Shown here in pieces: positions 18,532-27,220 of a stretch of DNA of 64,000 nt. The notes beneath the pieces are model-generated. The model saw only the letters and a program-made list of their open reading frames with translations. It had not been told where the DNA came from and searched no databases. Origin of the DNA: Algiphilus sp. GTDB taxonomy: Bacteria; Pseudomonadota; Gammaproteobacteria; Nevskiales; Nevskiaceae. The stretch spans positions 20,648 to 84,647 of the forward strand of contig NZ_JAGLEJ010000022.1 of the NCBI RefSeq assembly GCF_023145115.1, read 5' to 3'. Position 1 is the stretch's first letter; each line of letters opens with the position of its first letter. A program made the translations under genes and the position numbers.

Positions 18532-20047
18532 GGGCGGCGTTGTGCAGTTCGATGGGCATGCCGGGGGCGTCCCGGCGCTGCCGTTTGGCCGCATCCGAGC
18601 GGAACAGTTCCAGCTGATCGAGGTAGTCGCGGGAGATGTCCTGGGTGACGTACTCGCCGTTGAACACCGAGCAGTCGAAGTGCTGCAGCGCCGGATTGCC
18701 CTCGTTGACCGATTCCTTGAGATCGTCCAGTTCCTGGAAGATCAGCCGGTCCGCGCCCAGCGCCTCGCGGATGCCCTCTTCGGACAGTTCGTTGGCGACC
18801 AGTTCCGAGGCGGTCGGCATGTCGATGCCGTAGACATTGGGATACCGCACCGGGGGCGCGGCCGACGCGAAGTAGACCTTGCGCGCGCCGGCGTCGCGGG
18901 CCATCTGGATGATCTCGCGCGAGGTCGTGCCGCGCACGATGGAGTCGTCGACCAGCAGCACGTTCTTGCCCTGGAACTCCAGATCGATCGGGTTGAGCTT
19001 CTGCCGCACGCTCTTCTTGCGCATGGCCTGGCCGGGCATGATGAAGGTGCGGCCGATGTAGCGGTTCTTGATGAAGCCCTCGCGGTACTTCACGCCGAGA
19101 CGCCCCGCCATCTCCGCCGCCGCCGTGCGCGACGACTCCGGTACCGGGATGACGACATCGATATCGTGCTCGCCCCAGTCGCGCAGCAGCTTGTCGCCGA
19201 GCTTCTCGCCCATGCGCAGCCGCGCCTTGTAGACGTAGACATCGTCCAGCACCGAGTCGGGGCGCGCGAGATAGACGTACTCGAACAGGCACGGCGACAG
19301 CACCGGCTTGGATGCGCACTGCTGCCGCAGAAGCCGTCCGTCGTGCGTGACCACGACGGCCTCGCCGGGTGCGATGTCGCCGATGATCTCGAACTGCAGC
19401 GCGTCCAGCGCCACCGATTCCGAGGCCACCATGTAGTCGGTGCCGTCCGGCCCCTCGCGCTTGCCGAGGATCACCGGCCGGATGCCGAAGGGATCGCGGA
19501 ACGCCACCATGCCGTAGCCCGTGACGAGCGCCACGCAGGCGTAGGCGCCGCGCGCGCGGGCGTGCAGCTGTGCCACCGCCGCGAAGATGTGCTCGGGGCG
19601 CAGGCTGCCCTCGGCCTGCTCCATGAGCTCGTGCGCGAAGATGTTGAGCAGGATCTCGGAGTCCGAATCGGTGTTGATGTGACGCCGGTCCTGCGCGAAC
19701 AGCTCGTCCTTGAGCAGCTCGGTGTTGGTCAGGTTGCCGTTGTGCGCGAAGGCGATGCCGTAGGGCATGTTGGTGTAGAGCGGCTGGGCTTCCGCGGCGC
19801 TCGACTCGCCGGCCGTCGGGTAGCGCACGTGCGCGATGCCCATCCGTCCCTGGAGCCGTGCCATCTCCTCGTCGCGATGGAAGACGTCGCGCACGAGCCC
19901 GAGGTCCTTGTGCAGGTAGAGCTTGCCGTCGGCGTTGGTCAGGATGCCCGCCGCATCCTGCCCGCGGTGCTGAAGCACGGTCAGCGCGTCGAAGAGATCC
20001 TGATTCACCGGCAGGTTGGCCGAAACGATGCCCGCAATCCCGCACAT
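18524..20047 (-). CDS. purF: Amidophosphoribosyltransferase
   Basis: PurF catalyses the committed step of purine synthesis, making phosphoribosylamine from PRPP and glutamine. The 507-residue protein begins MCGIAG, so Cys2 becomes the N-terminal glutaminase nucleophile once Met is removed; this fixes the start at 20047 although the frame is open upstream. Other marks are LQHRGQDAAGI, RYPTAGESS, AHNGNLTN, DSDSEILLN, VIPVPESSRTAA and the PRPP loop VLLVDDSIVRGTTS. It starts 4 bases after cvpA, the usual arrangement. Confidence 0.97.
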   Translation of the reverse strand: MCGIAGIVSANLPVNQDLFDALTVLQHRGQDAAGILTNADGKLYLHKDLGLVRDVFHRDEEMARLQGRMGIAHVRYPTAGESSAAEAQPLYTNMPYGIAFAHNGNLTNTELLKDELFAQDRRHINTDSDSEILLNIFAHELMEQAEGSLRPEHIFAAVAQLHARARGAYACVALVTGYGMVAFRDPFGIRPVILGKREGPDGTDYMVASESVALDALQFEIIGDIAPGEAVVVTHDGRLLRQQCASKPVLSPCLFEYVYLARPDSVLDDVYVYKARLRMGEKLGDKLLRDWGEHDIDVVIPVPESSRTAAAEMAGRLGVKYREGFIKNRYIGRTFIMPGQAMRKKSVRQKLNPIDLEFQGKNVLLVDDSIVRGTTSREIIQMARDAGARKVYFASAAPPVRYPNVYGIDMPTASELVANELSEEGIREALGADRLIFQELDDLKESVNEGNPALQHFDCSVFNGEYVTQDISRDYLDQLELFRSDAAKRQRRDAPGMPIELHNAAHG

Positions 20048-20051
20048 AGCC

Positions 20052-20579
20052 CTACTCCGCTGTTGAAGCCGCTTCCGGCTCCGGTTCCGGGTCGGGAGCG
20101 ATGTCCCGCACCCATTCACTCGGCAACTGCGCCCGCGTCCACTCGGCGAGCGGCTCGAATTGCGGGACCAGTGCCGAGTCCTGCCACCACGACTCGCGCT
20201 CGATGACCGTCATGCCGCCGACCGCGACCGCGATCACCACCATCAGCACGCCTCGCGCACCGCCGAACAGGCCGCCCAGGGCGCGATCGGGGCCCGAGAA
20301 CGGCGATCCCCGCACCGCGTTGGCGATGAAATGGGTCGCTACCGAGCCGATGATCAGCGCCACGATGAACACGGCCAGGTAGGCGATGATCATGCGCGCC
20401 GGATCGAGGCCGATGGTATCGACCAGCATGGCGTCCAGCGTCGGCGCGAACAGGATGGCGGCGACCACCGCCAGCACCCAGCTGGCGAGATTCAGCGCTT
20501 CCCGGACGAAACCGCGGAGCAGACCGACCAGGGCCGACACCAGGACGATGGCGATCACGCAGTAGTCAACCCAGTTCAT
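20052..20579 (-). CDS. cvpA: CvpA family membrane protein
   Basis: A 175-residue inner-membrane protein with about four helices: VDYCVIAIVLVSALVGLLRG, LASWVLAVVAAILFA, MIIAYLAVFIVALIIGSVAT and GVLMVVIAVAVGGMTV. The family is linked to colicin V production and purine-operon biology but has no fixed biochemical role. The segments RGFVREALNL and RALGGLFGGARG are conserved in CvpA. A Pro/Glu-rich tail ends the protein. It lies directly upstream of purF, the standard gene order. Confidence 0.93.
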   Translation of the reverse strand: MNWVDYCVIAIVLVSALVGLLRGFVREALNLASWVLAVVAAILFAPTLDAMLVDTIGLDPARMIIAYLAVFIVALIIGSVATHFIANAVRGSPFSGPDRALGGLFGGARGVLMVVIAVAVGGMTVIERESWWQDSALVPQFEPLAEWTRAQLPSEWVRDIAPDPEPEPEAASTAE

Positions 20580-20650
20580 ATGGACCGCCGGCCGAGAACG
20601 GGGCGCATTGTAACACCCGCGTTACGGCGTCCCGGCGATTCCACGGCTGC

Positions 20651-21295
20651 TCATCGGCCCGCCGACCCCTCGTGAAAGGCCCGCGCACCGGCGAAGCCGC
20701 TGTCCTGCAGTCGCCGGGCAGCGCGGGTCGCTTCGGCCTCGGTGCCGAACGCGCCGACCTGCAAACGCCAGTAGCGCCGACCCTCCACCTGCACGTCGCG
20801 CAGCCGGGTCCGGAACCCCGCCGCACGGGCGCGCGACTGCCCGGCATCGGCGGTCTCGCGATCGCTGTAGGACGCTGCCTGGACCCACCACTCCCCCGCC
20901 GACGACGCGGATGCCGCGGGCGCGGGATCGGTCGCGGGCTGCGGGTCGGGCGCTCCCGGTGGCGTCCGCTCCGCAACCGACGGCTCGTCCTGCGGGGCCG
21001 GCCGGGGCGGCGGCGCATCCGCCTCCCGCGGCTCGGCTTGCGGCGGGCCGGACGGCGCGGCGCGATCGTCCGGTGCGTCGCGCGCCGCCCGCGCCTCCGG
21101 CGCCGCCGGTGACGCCCCGTCCGACCCCGGCGTCCGGACCGATTCGGGGGTGTCCAGACGCAGCACGACGGCGCCGTCCTGTTCGCGTTCCGCCCCCGGT
21201 TCCGGGATGAGCAGCGACAGCAGGAAGGCAGCGCCGAACACGGTCACCGCACCGATCAGGCGCCGCATCAGGACCTTGTCGACCTCGTCGCTCAC
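20651..21295 (-). CDS. SPOR-domain protein (DedD-like)
   Basis: A 214-residue inner-membrane protein with a short cytoplasmic N-terminus, one helix (LIGAVTVFGAAFLLSLLI, ~13-30), a long Pro/Ala-rich periplasmic linker and a C-terminal SPOR domain (~135-210: WWVQAASYSDRETADAGQSR, YWRLQVGAFGTEAEATRA). SPOR domains bind denuded septal peptidoglycan, and DedD assists cell constriction. Its place between folC and cvpA supports DedD equivalence. The ATG overlaps the folC stop by four bases. Confidence 0.88.
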   Translation of the reverse strand: MSDEVDKVLMRRLIGAVTVFGAAFLLSLLIPEPGAEREQDGAVVLRLDTPESVRTPGSDGASPAAPEARAARDAPDDRAAPSGPPQAEPREADAPPPRPAPQDEPSVAERTPPGAPDPQPATDPAPAASASSAGEWWVQAASYSDRETADAGQSRARAAGFRTRLRDVQVEGRRYWRLQVGAFGTEAEATRAARRLQDSGFAGARAFHEGSAGR

Positions 21296-22527
21296 GCGCG
21301 CAGCGCTCCGGCAACGGTGAGGAAGGAGCCCGTCACCAGGATCGACTCGTTGTCGGCGCGCGATGCGCGCGCAAGCGCCAGGGCTTCGGCGACATCCTGC
21401 GCTGCGGTCACATCCGTCATGCCGGCGCCGGCGACGCGGCCGGCGAGCATGTCGCCGGTCATCCCGCGCGGCCCGGGAAGCCCCGCACAGACCCAGCTGG
21501 CCGCCAGCGGTGCCAGCACCTGTGCAACGCCCTCCACCGGCTTGTCCGCAAGCATGCCCAGCACGATACGCCAGCGACGATGGCGCTGGCCGAGCGCCGC
21601 CGCAAGCTCTCCGGCCGCCTCGACGTTGTGCGCGATGTCGAGGATCAGGTCCCCGTGGGTCTGCTGCCGGCCGGGCAGCAAGAAGGCCGCGACCGCGCCG
21701 GGGAGCGCGGCCGCGATGGAGGCTGCCTCCATGCCCGTCTCGGTCAGGCCGATCGCGGCCGCCGCGATGTTGCGCCGGACGGCGTCACCGGCGATCGCGG
21801 GGGGTGGCAGCACGGTATCGAAGCCGTCGATCCGCCAGCCGCCGGCGGCATCGTCGGCGACCACGCCCACCGGTCGTCCGCGTGCGCCGATGCCGTCGAG
21901 CGCCTCCCGCAGCGCGACCGGGGGCTCAGGCATGGCCAGGACCGCCGCGCGGCCCGGCCGGGCAACGCCGGCCTTCTCGCGGGCGATGCCGTCCAGCGAG
22001 TCCCCCAGTTCGGCCACGTGATCGAGGCCGATGCTGGTGATCACGCAGGCGTCGGCGTCGATCGCGTTGACCGCGTCGAGGCGACCGCCCAGGCCGACCT
22101 CGAGCACCCGCAGATCGACATCGGCGTCGTCGAACAGGCACAGCGCCGCCAGGGTGGTGAACTCGAAATAGGTCAGCATCACGTCGCCGCGCGCGGCCTC
22201 GACCCGGGCGAAGGCGTCGATCAGGCTCGTGCGCTCGCAGGGGACGCCGTCGATGCGGATGCGCTCGCCGAAATCGAGCAGGTGCGGCGAGGTGTAGAGC
22301 CCCACCCGACGGCCGCAGGCGCGCGCGAGCTGAGCCGCGAAATGCGCGCAGCTGCCCTTGCCGTTGGTGCCGGCAACGGTCAGGGTCGGACGCGCCGCGG
22401 GAGCGAGTCGATCGAGCACGCGGGCCACGCGGTCGAGACCCAGCACGATGCCACCGCGCGGGCCCTGCTCCAACCAGGCCAGCCATTGCTCGAGCGACCA
22501 GCCCGGCGCCGGCCGGGTGGCAGTCAT
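21292..22527 (-). CDS. folC: Bifunctional folylpolyglutamate/dihydrofolate synthase
   Basis: FolC adds glutamate to dihydropteroate and to reduced folates with ATP. The 411-residue protein shows the Mur-ligase-type P-loop VAGTNGKGSC (51-60), YTSPHLLDFGERIRIDG, VLEVGLGGRLDAVNAID, ITSIGLDHVAELGD, EKAGVARPGR and the C-terminal ILDIAHNVEAAGELA. It sits 10 bases after accD and overlaps the SPOR gene by 4 bases, as in the conserved accD-folC-dedD-cvpA-purF cluster. Confidence 0.95.
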   Translation of the reverse strand: MTATRPAPGWSLEQWLAWLEQGPRGGIVLGLDRVARVLDRLAPAARPTLTVAGTNGKGSCAHFAAQLARACGRRVGLYTSPHLLDFGERIRIDGVPCERTSLIDAFARVEAARGDVMLTYFEFTTLAALCLFDDADVDLRVLEVGLGGRLDAVNAIDADACVITSIGLDHVAELGDSLDGIAREKAGVARPGRAAVLAMPEPPVALREALDGIGARGRPVGVVADDAAGGWRIDGFDTVLPPPAIAGDAVRRNIAAAAIGLTETGMEAASIAAALPGAVAAFLLPGRQQTHGDLILDIAHNVEAAGELAAALGQRHRRWRIVLGMLADKPVEGVAQVLAPLAASWVCAGLPGPRGMTGDMLAGRVAGAGMTDVTAAQDVAEALALARASRADNESILVTGSFLTVAGALRA

Positions 22528-22537
22528 GGTCGCCGCT

Positions 22538-23410
22538 TCAGGCCGCCTGCGGCGGCGCGTGCGTCAGCAACGCGAGCATGCGGTGGACGCGGGCGCGCAT
22601 GTCGCGCCGGTCGACGATGGCGTCGATGGCACCGTGCTCCAGCAGGAACTCGGAACGCTGGAACCCTTCCGGCAGGGTCTGGCGCACCGTCTGCTCGATC
22701 ACGCGCGGGCCGGCGAACCCGATCAGCGCGCCCGGCTCGGCGAGATTGATGTCGCCCAGCATGGCGAGGCTGGCGGACACGCCGCCGGTGGTGGGATGGG
22801 TCATCACCGACACGTACGGCAATCCGCGGTCGGCCATGCGCGCGAGCGCCGCCGAGGTCTTCGCCATCTGCAGCAGCGAGAACAGCGCCTCCTGCATGCG
22901 CGCGCCGCCGGTGGCGGTGAAGCAGATCATCGGGACGCCGTCGTCGACCGCGCGCTGCACGCCGCGTGCGAAGCGCTCGCCGACGACGCTGCCCATGCTG
23001 CCCCCCAGGAAGGAGAACTCGAAGGCGGCCGCGACCACCGGCATGCCCTGGAGCGCGCCGCGCACGACCACCAGCGCATCGTCCTCGCCGGTCTTCTTCT
23101 GCGCTTCGGCGAGCCGGTCGCGATACTTCTTGGTGTCGCGGAAACGCAGAGGGTCGGTGGGCTTGATGTCGGTGCCGATCTCGTGCTGCTCGGCGTCCGC
23201 GTCGAGGAAATGCGCGATGCGGGCACGCGCGTTGATGCGGCGGTGCGCGCCGCACTTCGGGCAGACCTGGAGCGTGCGCTCGAGCTCGGCGCGATAGAGC
23301 ACCGATTGGCAATCCTCGCACTTCGTCCAGAGCCCTTCCGGAACGCTCTTCTTGCGCTCGGTTTCACTGGTATCGATGCGCGAGGGCAGGATCTTGTCGA
23401 GCCAGTTCAA
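22538..23410 (-). CDS. accD: Acetyl-CoA carboxylase, carboxyltransferase beta subunit
   Basis: AccD, with AccA, transfers carboxyl from biotin to acetyl-CoA to make malonyl-CoA. The 290-residue protein has the N-terminal four-Cys zinc finger (Cys31, Cys34, Cys50, Cys53), DPLRFRDTKKYRDRL, SFLGGSMGSVVGERFARGV, TATGGARMQEALFSLLQM and HPTTGGVSASLAMLGD. The partner accA is in this window at 58513-59472. trpA ends 60 bases upstream on the same strand. Confidence 0.97.
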   Translation of the reverse strand: MNWLDKILPSRIDTSETERKKSVPEGLWTKCEDCQSVLYRAELERTLQVCPKCGAHRRINARARIAHFLDADAEQHEIGTDIKPTDPLRFRDTKKYRDRLAEAQKKTGEDDALVVVRGALQGMPVVAAAFEFSFLGGSMGSVVGERFARGVQRAVDDGVPMICFTATGGARMQEALFSLLQMAKTSAALARMADRGLPYVSVMTHPTTGGVSASLAMLGDINLAEPGALIGFAGPRVIEQTVRQTLPEGFQRSEFLLEHGAIDAIVDRRDMRARVHRMLALLTHAPPQAA

Positions 23411-23470
23411 GGCAGCTCCGTTACGTCGATGTTGGCCGGGTCGCCGCGCTCGCGCGGCACCGCTTCACGG

Positions 23471-24280
23471 TCATGCTAGCGCATCGAGCGCCTCGCGCAA
23501 CGCGCGGGCGGTGGTTTCGAGCTCGCCGCCCGCGCGATCGGGCGTGGCTTCGAGATCGGCGATGCGCTGCACCAGGGCGCTGCCCACCACGACGCCGTCG
23601 GCGTTGCGCCCGACCGCCTGGGCGCTGGCGGCGTCGCGGACGCCGAAGCCCACCGCCACCGGCAGCGAGACGTGCTCGCGGATCGCGGCGACGTGGGTGG
23701 CGACATCCTCGGGATCGAGTCGATCGGAGCCGGTGACACCCTTGAGCGAGACGTAGTAGACGTAGCCCGAGCCCAGGGCGCCGATCGCGTCCATGCGGGC
23801 GGCACTGCTGGTCGGCGCCAGCAGGAAGATGCAGTCGAGCCCGTGCTCGCGGAGCACCGGCGCGAGATCGGGCGCCTCCTCCACCGAGAGGTCGACGATC
23901 AGCACGGCATCGACGCCGGCCTCGGCGGCGGCCGCGGCGAAGGCCGCGGCGCCGAAGCGCTCGATGGGGTTGAGATAGCCCATCAGCACGACCGGCGTGT
24001 CGGGGTCGTCGGCGCGGAACCGGCGCACCATGTCGAGCACGTCGCGCAGGCTGGTACCGTGGCGCAGCGCACGCTCGCACGCCAGCTGGATCACCGGTCC
24101 GTCCGCCATCGGATCGGAGAACGGCACGCCCAGCTCCAGCACGTCGGCGCCGCCCCGCACCAGCGCGTGCAGATAGTCGACGGTGTGCGACGGATGCGGA
24201 TCGCCCGCCGTGATGTACGGCACCAGAGCCTTGCGGCCCGCCGCCCGCAGGCGCTCGAAGGCGGTTGCGATGCGGCTCAT
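23471..24280 (-). CDS. trpA: Tryptophan synthase alpha chain
   Basis: TrpA cleaves indole-glycerol phosphate to indole, which is channelled to TrpB. The 269-residue barrel shows PYITAGDP, catalytic Glu49 and Asp60 in LELGVPFSDPMADGPVIQ, LMGYLNPIERFG, DLSVEEAPDL, FLLAPTSSAARMD, YYVSLKGVTG and GFGVRDAASAQ. The trpF-trpB-trpA order fits gammaproteobacteria, but a 304-base gap carrying a repeat element separates trpB from trpA, where only a few bases are normal. Confidence 0.96.
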   Translation of the reverse strand: MSRIATAFERLRAAGRKALVPYITAGDPHPSHTVDYLHALVRGGADVLELGVPFSDPMADGPVIQLACERALRHGTSLRDVLDMVRRFRADDPDTPVVLMGYLNPIERFGAAAFAAAAAEAGVDAVLIVDLSVEEAPDLAPVLREHGLDCIFLLAPTSSAARMDAIGALGSGYVYYVSLKGVTGSDRLDPEDVATHVAAIREHVSLPVAVGFGVRDAASAQAVGRNADGVVVGSALVQRIADLEATPDRAGGELETTARALREALDALA

Positions 24281-24309
24281 GAGCGCCGTGCCTGCATCGC
24301 GATGGCAAA

Positions 24310-24553
24310 AACCGCAGATTGCGCGGATCTGCGCAGATGCTCATCGCGGTTAACCACAGATTTCACAGATTTCCACAGATTCCGTTGCATTGTGTCGAGC
24401 CAACTATTGCGCATATCAGGGTCTTCACCCCTTCTCCCCGTCGCGGAGAAGGGCCAGGGATGGTGAGGGGCCACGCATCGCGTGGCGGCTTGGTTCGAAC
24501 AGCCTTGTGTCTTGATGCAGAAGAATCTGTGTCTATCTGCGAAATCTGTGGTT
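24310..24553. repeat. ATCTGTG inverted-repeat element, copy A (long form), in the trpB-trpA gap
   Basis: This fills most of the 304-base gap 24281-24584. The left arm (24352-24381) reads AACCACAGATTTCACAGATT and continues TTCCACAGATT-like; the right arm (24524-24553) ends GAAATCTGTGGTT. The arms are 30 bases, mutually inverted with four mismatches, each with three ATCTGTG units about 10 bases apart. A diverged extra left arm lies at 24310-24338 (AACCGCAGATTGCGCGG...). The centre holds a different palindrome, CCCTTCTCC (24429-24437) against GGAGAAGGG (24445-24453). Nothing coding was found. Confidence 0.85.
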
Positions 24554-24584
24554 CTGCAAGAACAGACTGGCAGCGAGGGGCCAT

Positions 24585-25799
24585 CTATTCGAGCGTCGTC
24601 CCCTGCAGTCTGGCGACGGTGTAGAGATCCTTGTCGCCGCGTCCGGACAGGTTCACCACCATGCGCTTGCCGGCACCGAACTCCGGCGCCAGGCGACGCG
24701 CCCAGGCCAGCGCGTGCGAGGTCTCCAGCGCCGGAATGATGCCCTCTACACGGGTGCATTCATGGAACGCCGCCACCGCCTCGTCGTCGTCGACGCTGAC
24801 GTACTCGACGCGGCCGCTGTCCTTCAGCCAGGCGTGCTCGGGCCCGACGCCGGGATAATCGAGCCCGGCCGATATCGAATGCGTGCCGCTGATCTGCCCG
24901 TTATCGTCGGCCATGATGTAGGTGCGGTTGCCGTGCAGCACGCCCGGCCGGCCGGCCGAGAGCGGCGCCGCGTGCTCGCCGCTGGCGATGCCGTGGCCAC
25001 CGGCCTCGACGCCCCACATGCGCACATCGGTGTCGCCGATGAAGGGGTGGAACAGGCCGATGGCGTTGGAGCCGCCGCCCACGCAGGCCACCAGCGCGTC
25101 GGGGAGCGCACCGAAGGCCGCCTGCGTCTGCTCGCGCACTTCCCGGCCCACCACCGCATTGAAGTCGCGCACCAGCAGCGGGTACGGATGCGGACCGGCC
25201 ACGGTGCCGATGACGTAGAAGGTATCGTCGACGTTGGTCACCCAGTCGCGCAGCGCCTCGTTCATGGCGTCCTTGAGGGTGCGCGTCCCGCTCTTCACCG
25301 GTACCACCTCGGCACCGAGCAGCTTCATGCGGTAGACGTTGATCGACTGGCGCTCGACATCCTCGGCGCCCATGTAGACCACGCACTTCAGGCCCAGCCG
25401 CGCAGCGATCGTCGCGCTCGCCACGCCGTGCTGGCCGGCACCGGTCTCGGCGATGATGCGGGTCTTGCCGAGGTGCTTGGCCAGCAGCGCCTGACCGACG
25501 GTGTTGTTGATCTTGTGCGCGCCGGTGTGATTCAGGTCCTCGCGCTTCAGGTAGATCTCGGCGCCGCCCCAGCGCCGGGTCAGGCGCTCTGCCGGATACA
25601 GCGGCGAGGGGCGGCCGACATAGAGCGCCAGATCGCGGTCCAGCTCGGCCCGGAAATCCGGGTCGTCGCGCAGCGACAGATACGCCTTCTCGAGCTCCAG
25701 CAGCGGCTCCATCAGCGTCTCGGCGACGAAGCGGCCGCCGTAGGGGCCGAAGTGCCCGCGGTTGTCCGGATAGTCGTAGCTGTTCGGATTACTGGTCAT
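24585..25799 (-). CDS. trpB: Tryptophan synthase beta chain
   Basis: TrpB condenses indole with serine using PLP. The 404-residue protein shows GPYGGRFVAETLM, GRPSPLYPAERLT, LKREDLNHTGAHKINN with the PLP Lys96, AETGAGQHGVA, CVGGGSNAIG and the C-terminal SGRGDKDLYTVA. ATG 25799 is chosen over upstream starts because the protein then begins at the family start, and it overlaps the trpF stop by 11 bases. Confidence 0.97.
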   Translation of the reverse strand: MTSNPNSYDYPDNRGHFGPYGGRFVAETLMEPLLELEKAYLSLRDDPDFRAELDRDLALYVGRPSPLYPAERLTRRWGGAEIYLKREDLNHTGAHKINNTVGQALLAKHLGKTRIIAETGAGQHGVASATIAARLGLKCVVYMGAEDVERQSINVYRMKLLGAEVVPVKSGTRTLKDAMNEALRDWVTNVDDTFYVIGTVAGPHPYPLLVRDFNAVVGREVREQTQAAFGALPDALVACVGGGSNAIGLFHPFIGDTDVRMWGVEAGGHGIASGEHAAPLSAGRPGVLHGNRTYIMADDNGQISGTHSISAGLDYPGVGPEHAWLKDSGRVEYVSVDDDEAVAAFHECTRVEGIIPALETSHALAWARRLAPEFGAGKRMVVNLSGRGDKDLYTVARLQGTTLE

Positions 25800-26421
25800 C
25801 GCCCTTGCCCACCTCTTCAATGAATGCCGCCACCTTGCGGGGATCCTTCTCGCCCGGTGCCGACTCGACACCGCTCGATACGTCCACCGCCCAGGGGCGG
25901 AACTGACGCACTGCATCGGCCACGTTGCCGGGCGCGAGACCGCCCGCGAGCACCAGCGGCAGCGTGCTCGCCCCGCTGAGCGCGCCGGGCGTCACCCGCT
26001 GGCCGCTCCCGCCCATCTCGCCGGTGCCGTGGCCGTCGATCAGCAGCCCCGCTGCGCTCGGGTGCGCCCGCGAGGCCGCCTCGAGATCGGTGCCGTCGGC
26101 CGCCGCAACGGCCTTGATGTAGCGCAACCCGAACGCGGTGCAGAAGGCCGCGTCCTCGCTGCCGTGAAACTGCAGCAGATCGGGCGCGACGCGCTCGCAG
26201 ACCGCCGATACCGCGTCGCGATCGCTGTCCATGAACAGCGCCACCAGCTGCACGAAGGGCGGCAGCGCCCCGCGCAGGGCCACCGCTTCGTCGACGCCGA
26301 TGGCGCGCGGCGACGCCGGCACGAACACGACGCCGACCGCGTCGGCGCCGCAACGGGCCGCGTGCAGCGCGTCCTCGCGCCGCGTCACGCCGCAGATCTT
26401 GACACGCGTGCGATGGCTCAT
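25789..26421 (-). CDS. trpF: Phosphoribosylanthranilate isomerase
   Basis: TrpF converts phosphoribosylanthranilate to CdRP, the third step of tryptophan synthesis. The 210-residue barrel shows KICGVTRREDALHAARCGAD with catalytic Cys10, FVPASPRAI, LLQFHGSEDAAFC, LLIDGHGTGEMGGSG, LVLAGGLAPGNV and VDVSSGVESAPGEKD with the catalytic Asp. The start at 26421 leaves 22 bases to the truA stop. trpC, trpD, trpE and trpG are not in this window, so the pathway is split. Confidence 0.95.
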   Translation of the reverse strand: MSHRTRVKICGVTRREDALHAARCGADAVGVVFVPASPRAIGVDEAVALRGALPPFVQLVALFMDSDRDAVSAVCERVAPDLLQFHGSEDAAFCTAFGLRYIKAVAAADGTDLEAASRAHPSAAGLLIDGHGTGEMGGSGQRVTPGALSGASTLPLVLAGGLAPGNVADAVRQFRPWAVDVSSGVESAPGEKDPRKVAAFIEEVGKGDDQ

Positions 26422-26443
26422 GGCGGCGCGAATTGTACGCGCC

Positions 26444-27220
26444 TCAGGGGAACACCGGATCGACCGGAGAGGGAATGTCGTACGCCTCCGGGTAGCGCGC
26501 GCCCAGCAGATAGAGGCCGGCCGCCGGCGCCGTCGCCGCCGCTGCGCGCCGGTCGCGTCCGGCCAGGAGCGTCCCGATCCAGGCCGGCTCGGCCGCGCCC
26601 CGCCCGACCGCCGACAGCGAACCGGCGATGTTGCGCACCATGTGATGCAGGAAGGCGTTGCCGCCGACATCGATGCAGACGAAGCTGCCCCGGCGATGCA
26701 CGGCGATGGCGTCGAGCCGGCGCATCGGCGTCGGCGACTGGCACTCCGCGGCCCGGAAGGCCGAGAAATCGTGCTCGCCGACAAGGACCTGCGCCGCCTC
26801 GTGCATGCGCTCCGCATCCAGCTCGTGCGGCGACCACGCGCAGCGATCGCGCCACAGCGCGCTGCGTGCGCCGGCGCACAGGAAGACGTAGCGGTAGGCC
26901 CGCCATGTCGCGGCATGGCGCGCGTGGAAGCCGTCGTCCACCAGCCGCGCCCAGCGCACAGCGATATCGCCCGGCAGGTGGCTGTTGGCGCCCATGCACC
27001 AGGCGCGCTCGTCGCGTTCGGCCGGGCTGTCGAAGTGGATCACCTGCATCGCCGCGTGCACGCCGCCATCGGTGCGGCCCGAGGCCATGACTCGCAGCGG
27101 GTGGTTCGCGACCCGGCCGAGCGCGTCCTCGACACGGGCCTGCACGCTGTCGATATGCGACAGCTTCTGCCAGCCGCGATAGGCGGTGCCGGCGTACTCG
27201 ATCCCGGCCGCCCAGCGCAT
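26444..27220 (-). CDS. truA: tRNA pseudouridine(38-40) synthase
   Basis: TruA forms pseudouridine at positions 38-40 of the tRNA anticodon arm. The 258-residue protein has the catalytic Asp51 in ASGRTDGGVHA, WRAYRYVF, HDFSAFRAAEC and FLHHMVRNIAGSL. ATG 27220 overlaps the stop of the EcfT-like gene by one base (TGATG). The fimV-truA-trpF neighbourhood is conserved in pseudomonads. Confidence 0.95.
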   Translation of the reverse strand: MRWAAGIEYAGTAYRGWQKLSHIDSVQARVEDALGRVANHPLRVMASGRTDGGVHAAMQVIHFDSPAERDERAWCMGANSHLPGDIAVRWARLVDDGFHARHAATWRAYRYVFLCAGARSALWRDRCAWSPHELDAERMHEAAQVLVGEHDFSAFRAAECQSPTPMRRLDAIAVHRRGSFVCIDVGGNAFLHHMVRNIAGSLSAVGRGAAEPAWIGTLLAGRDRRAAAATAPAAGLYLLGARYPEAYDIPSPVDPVFP

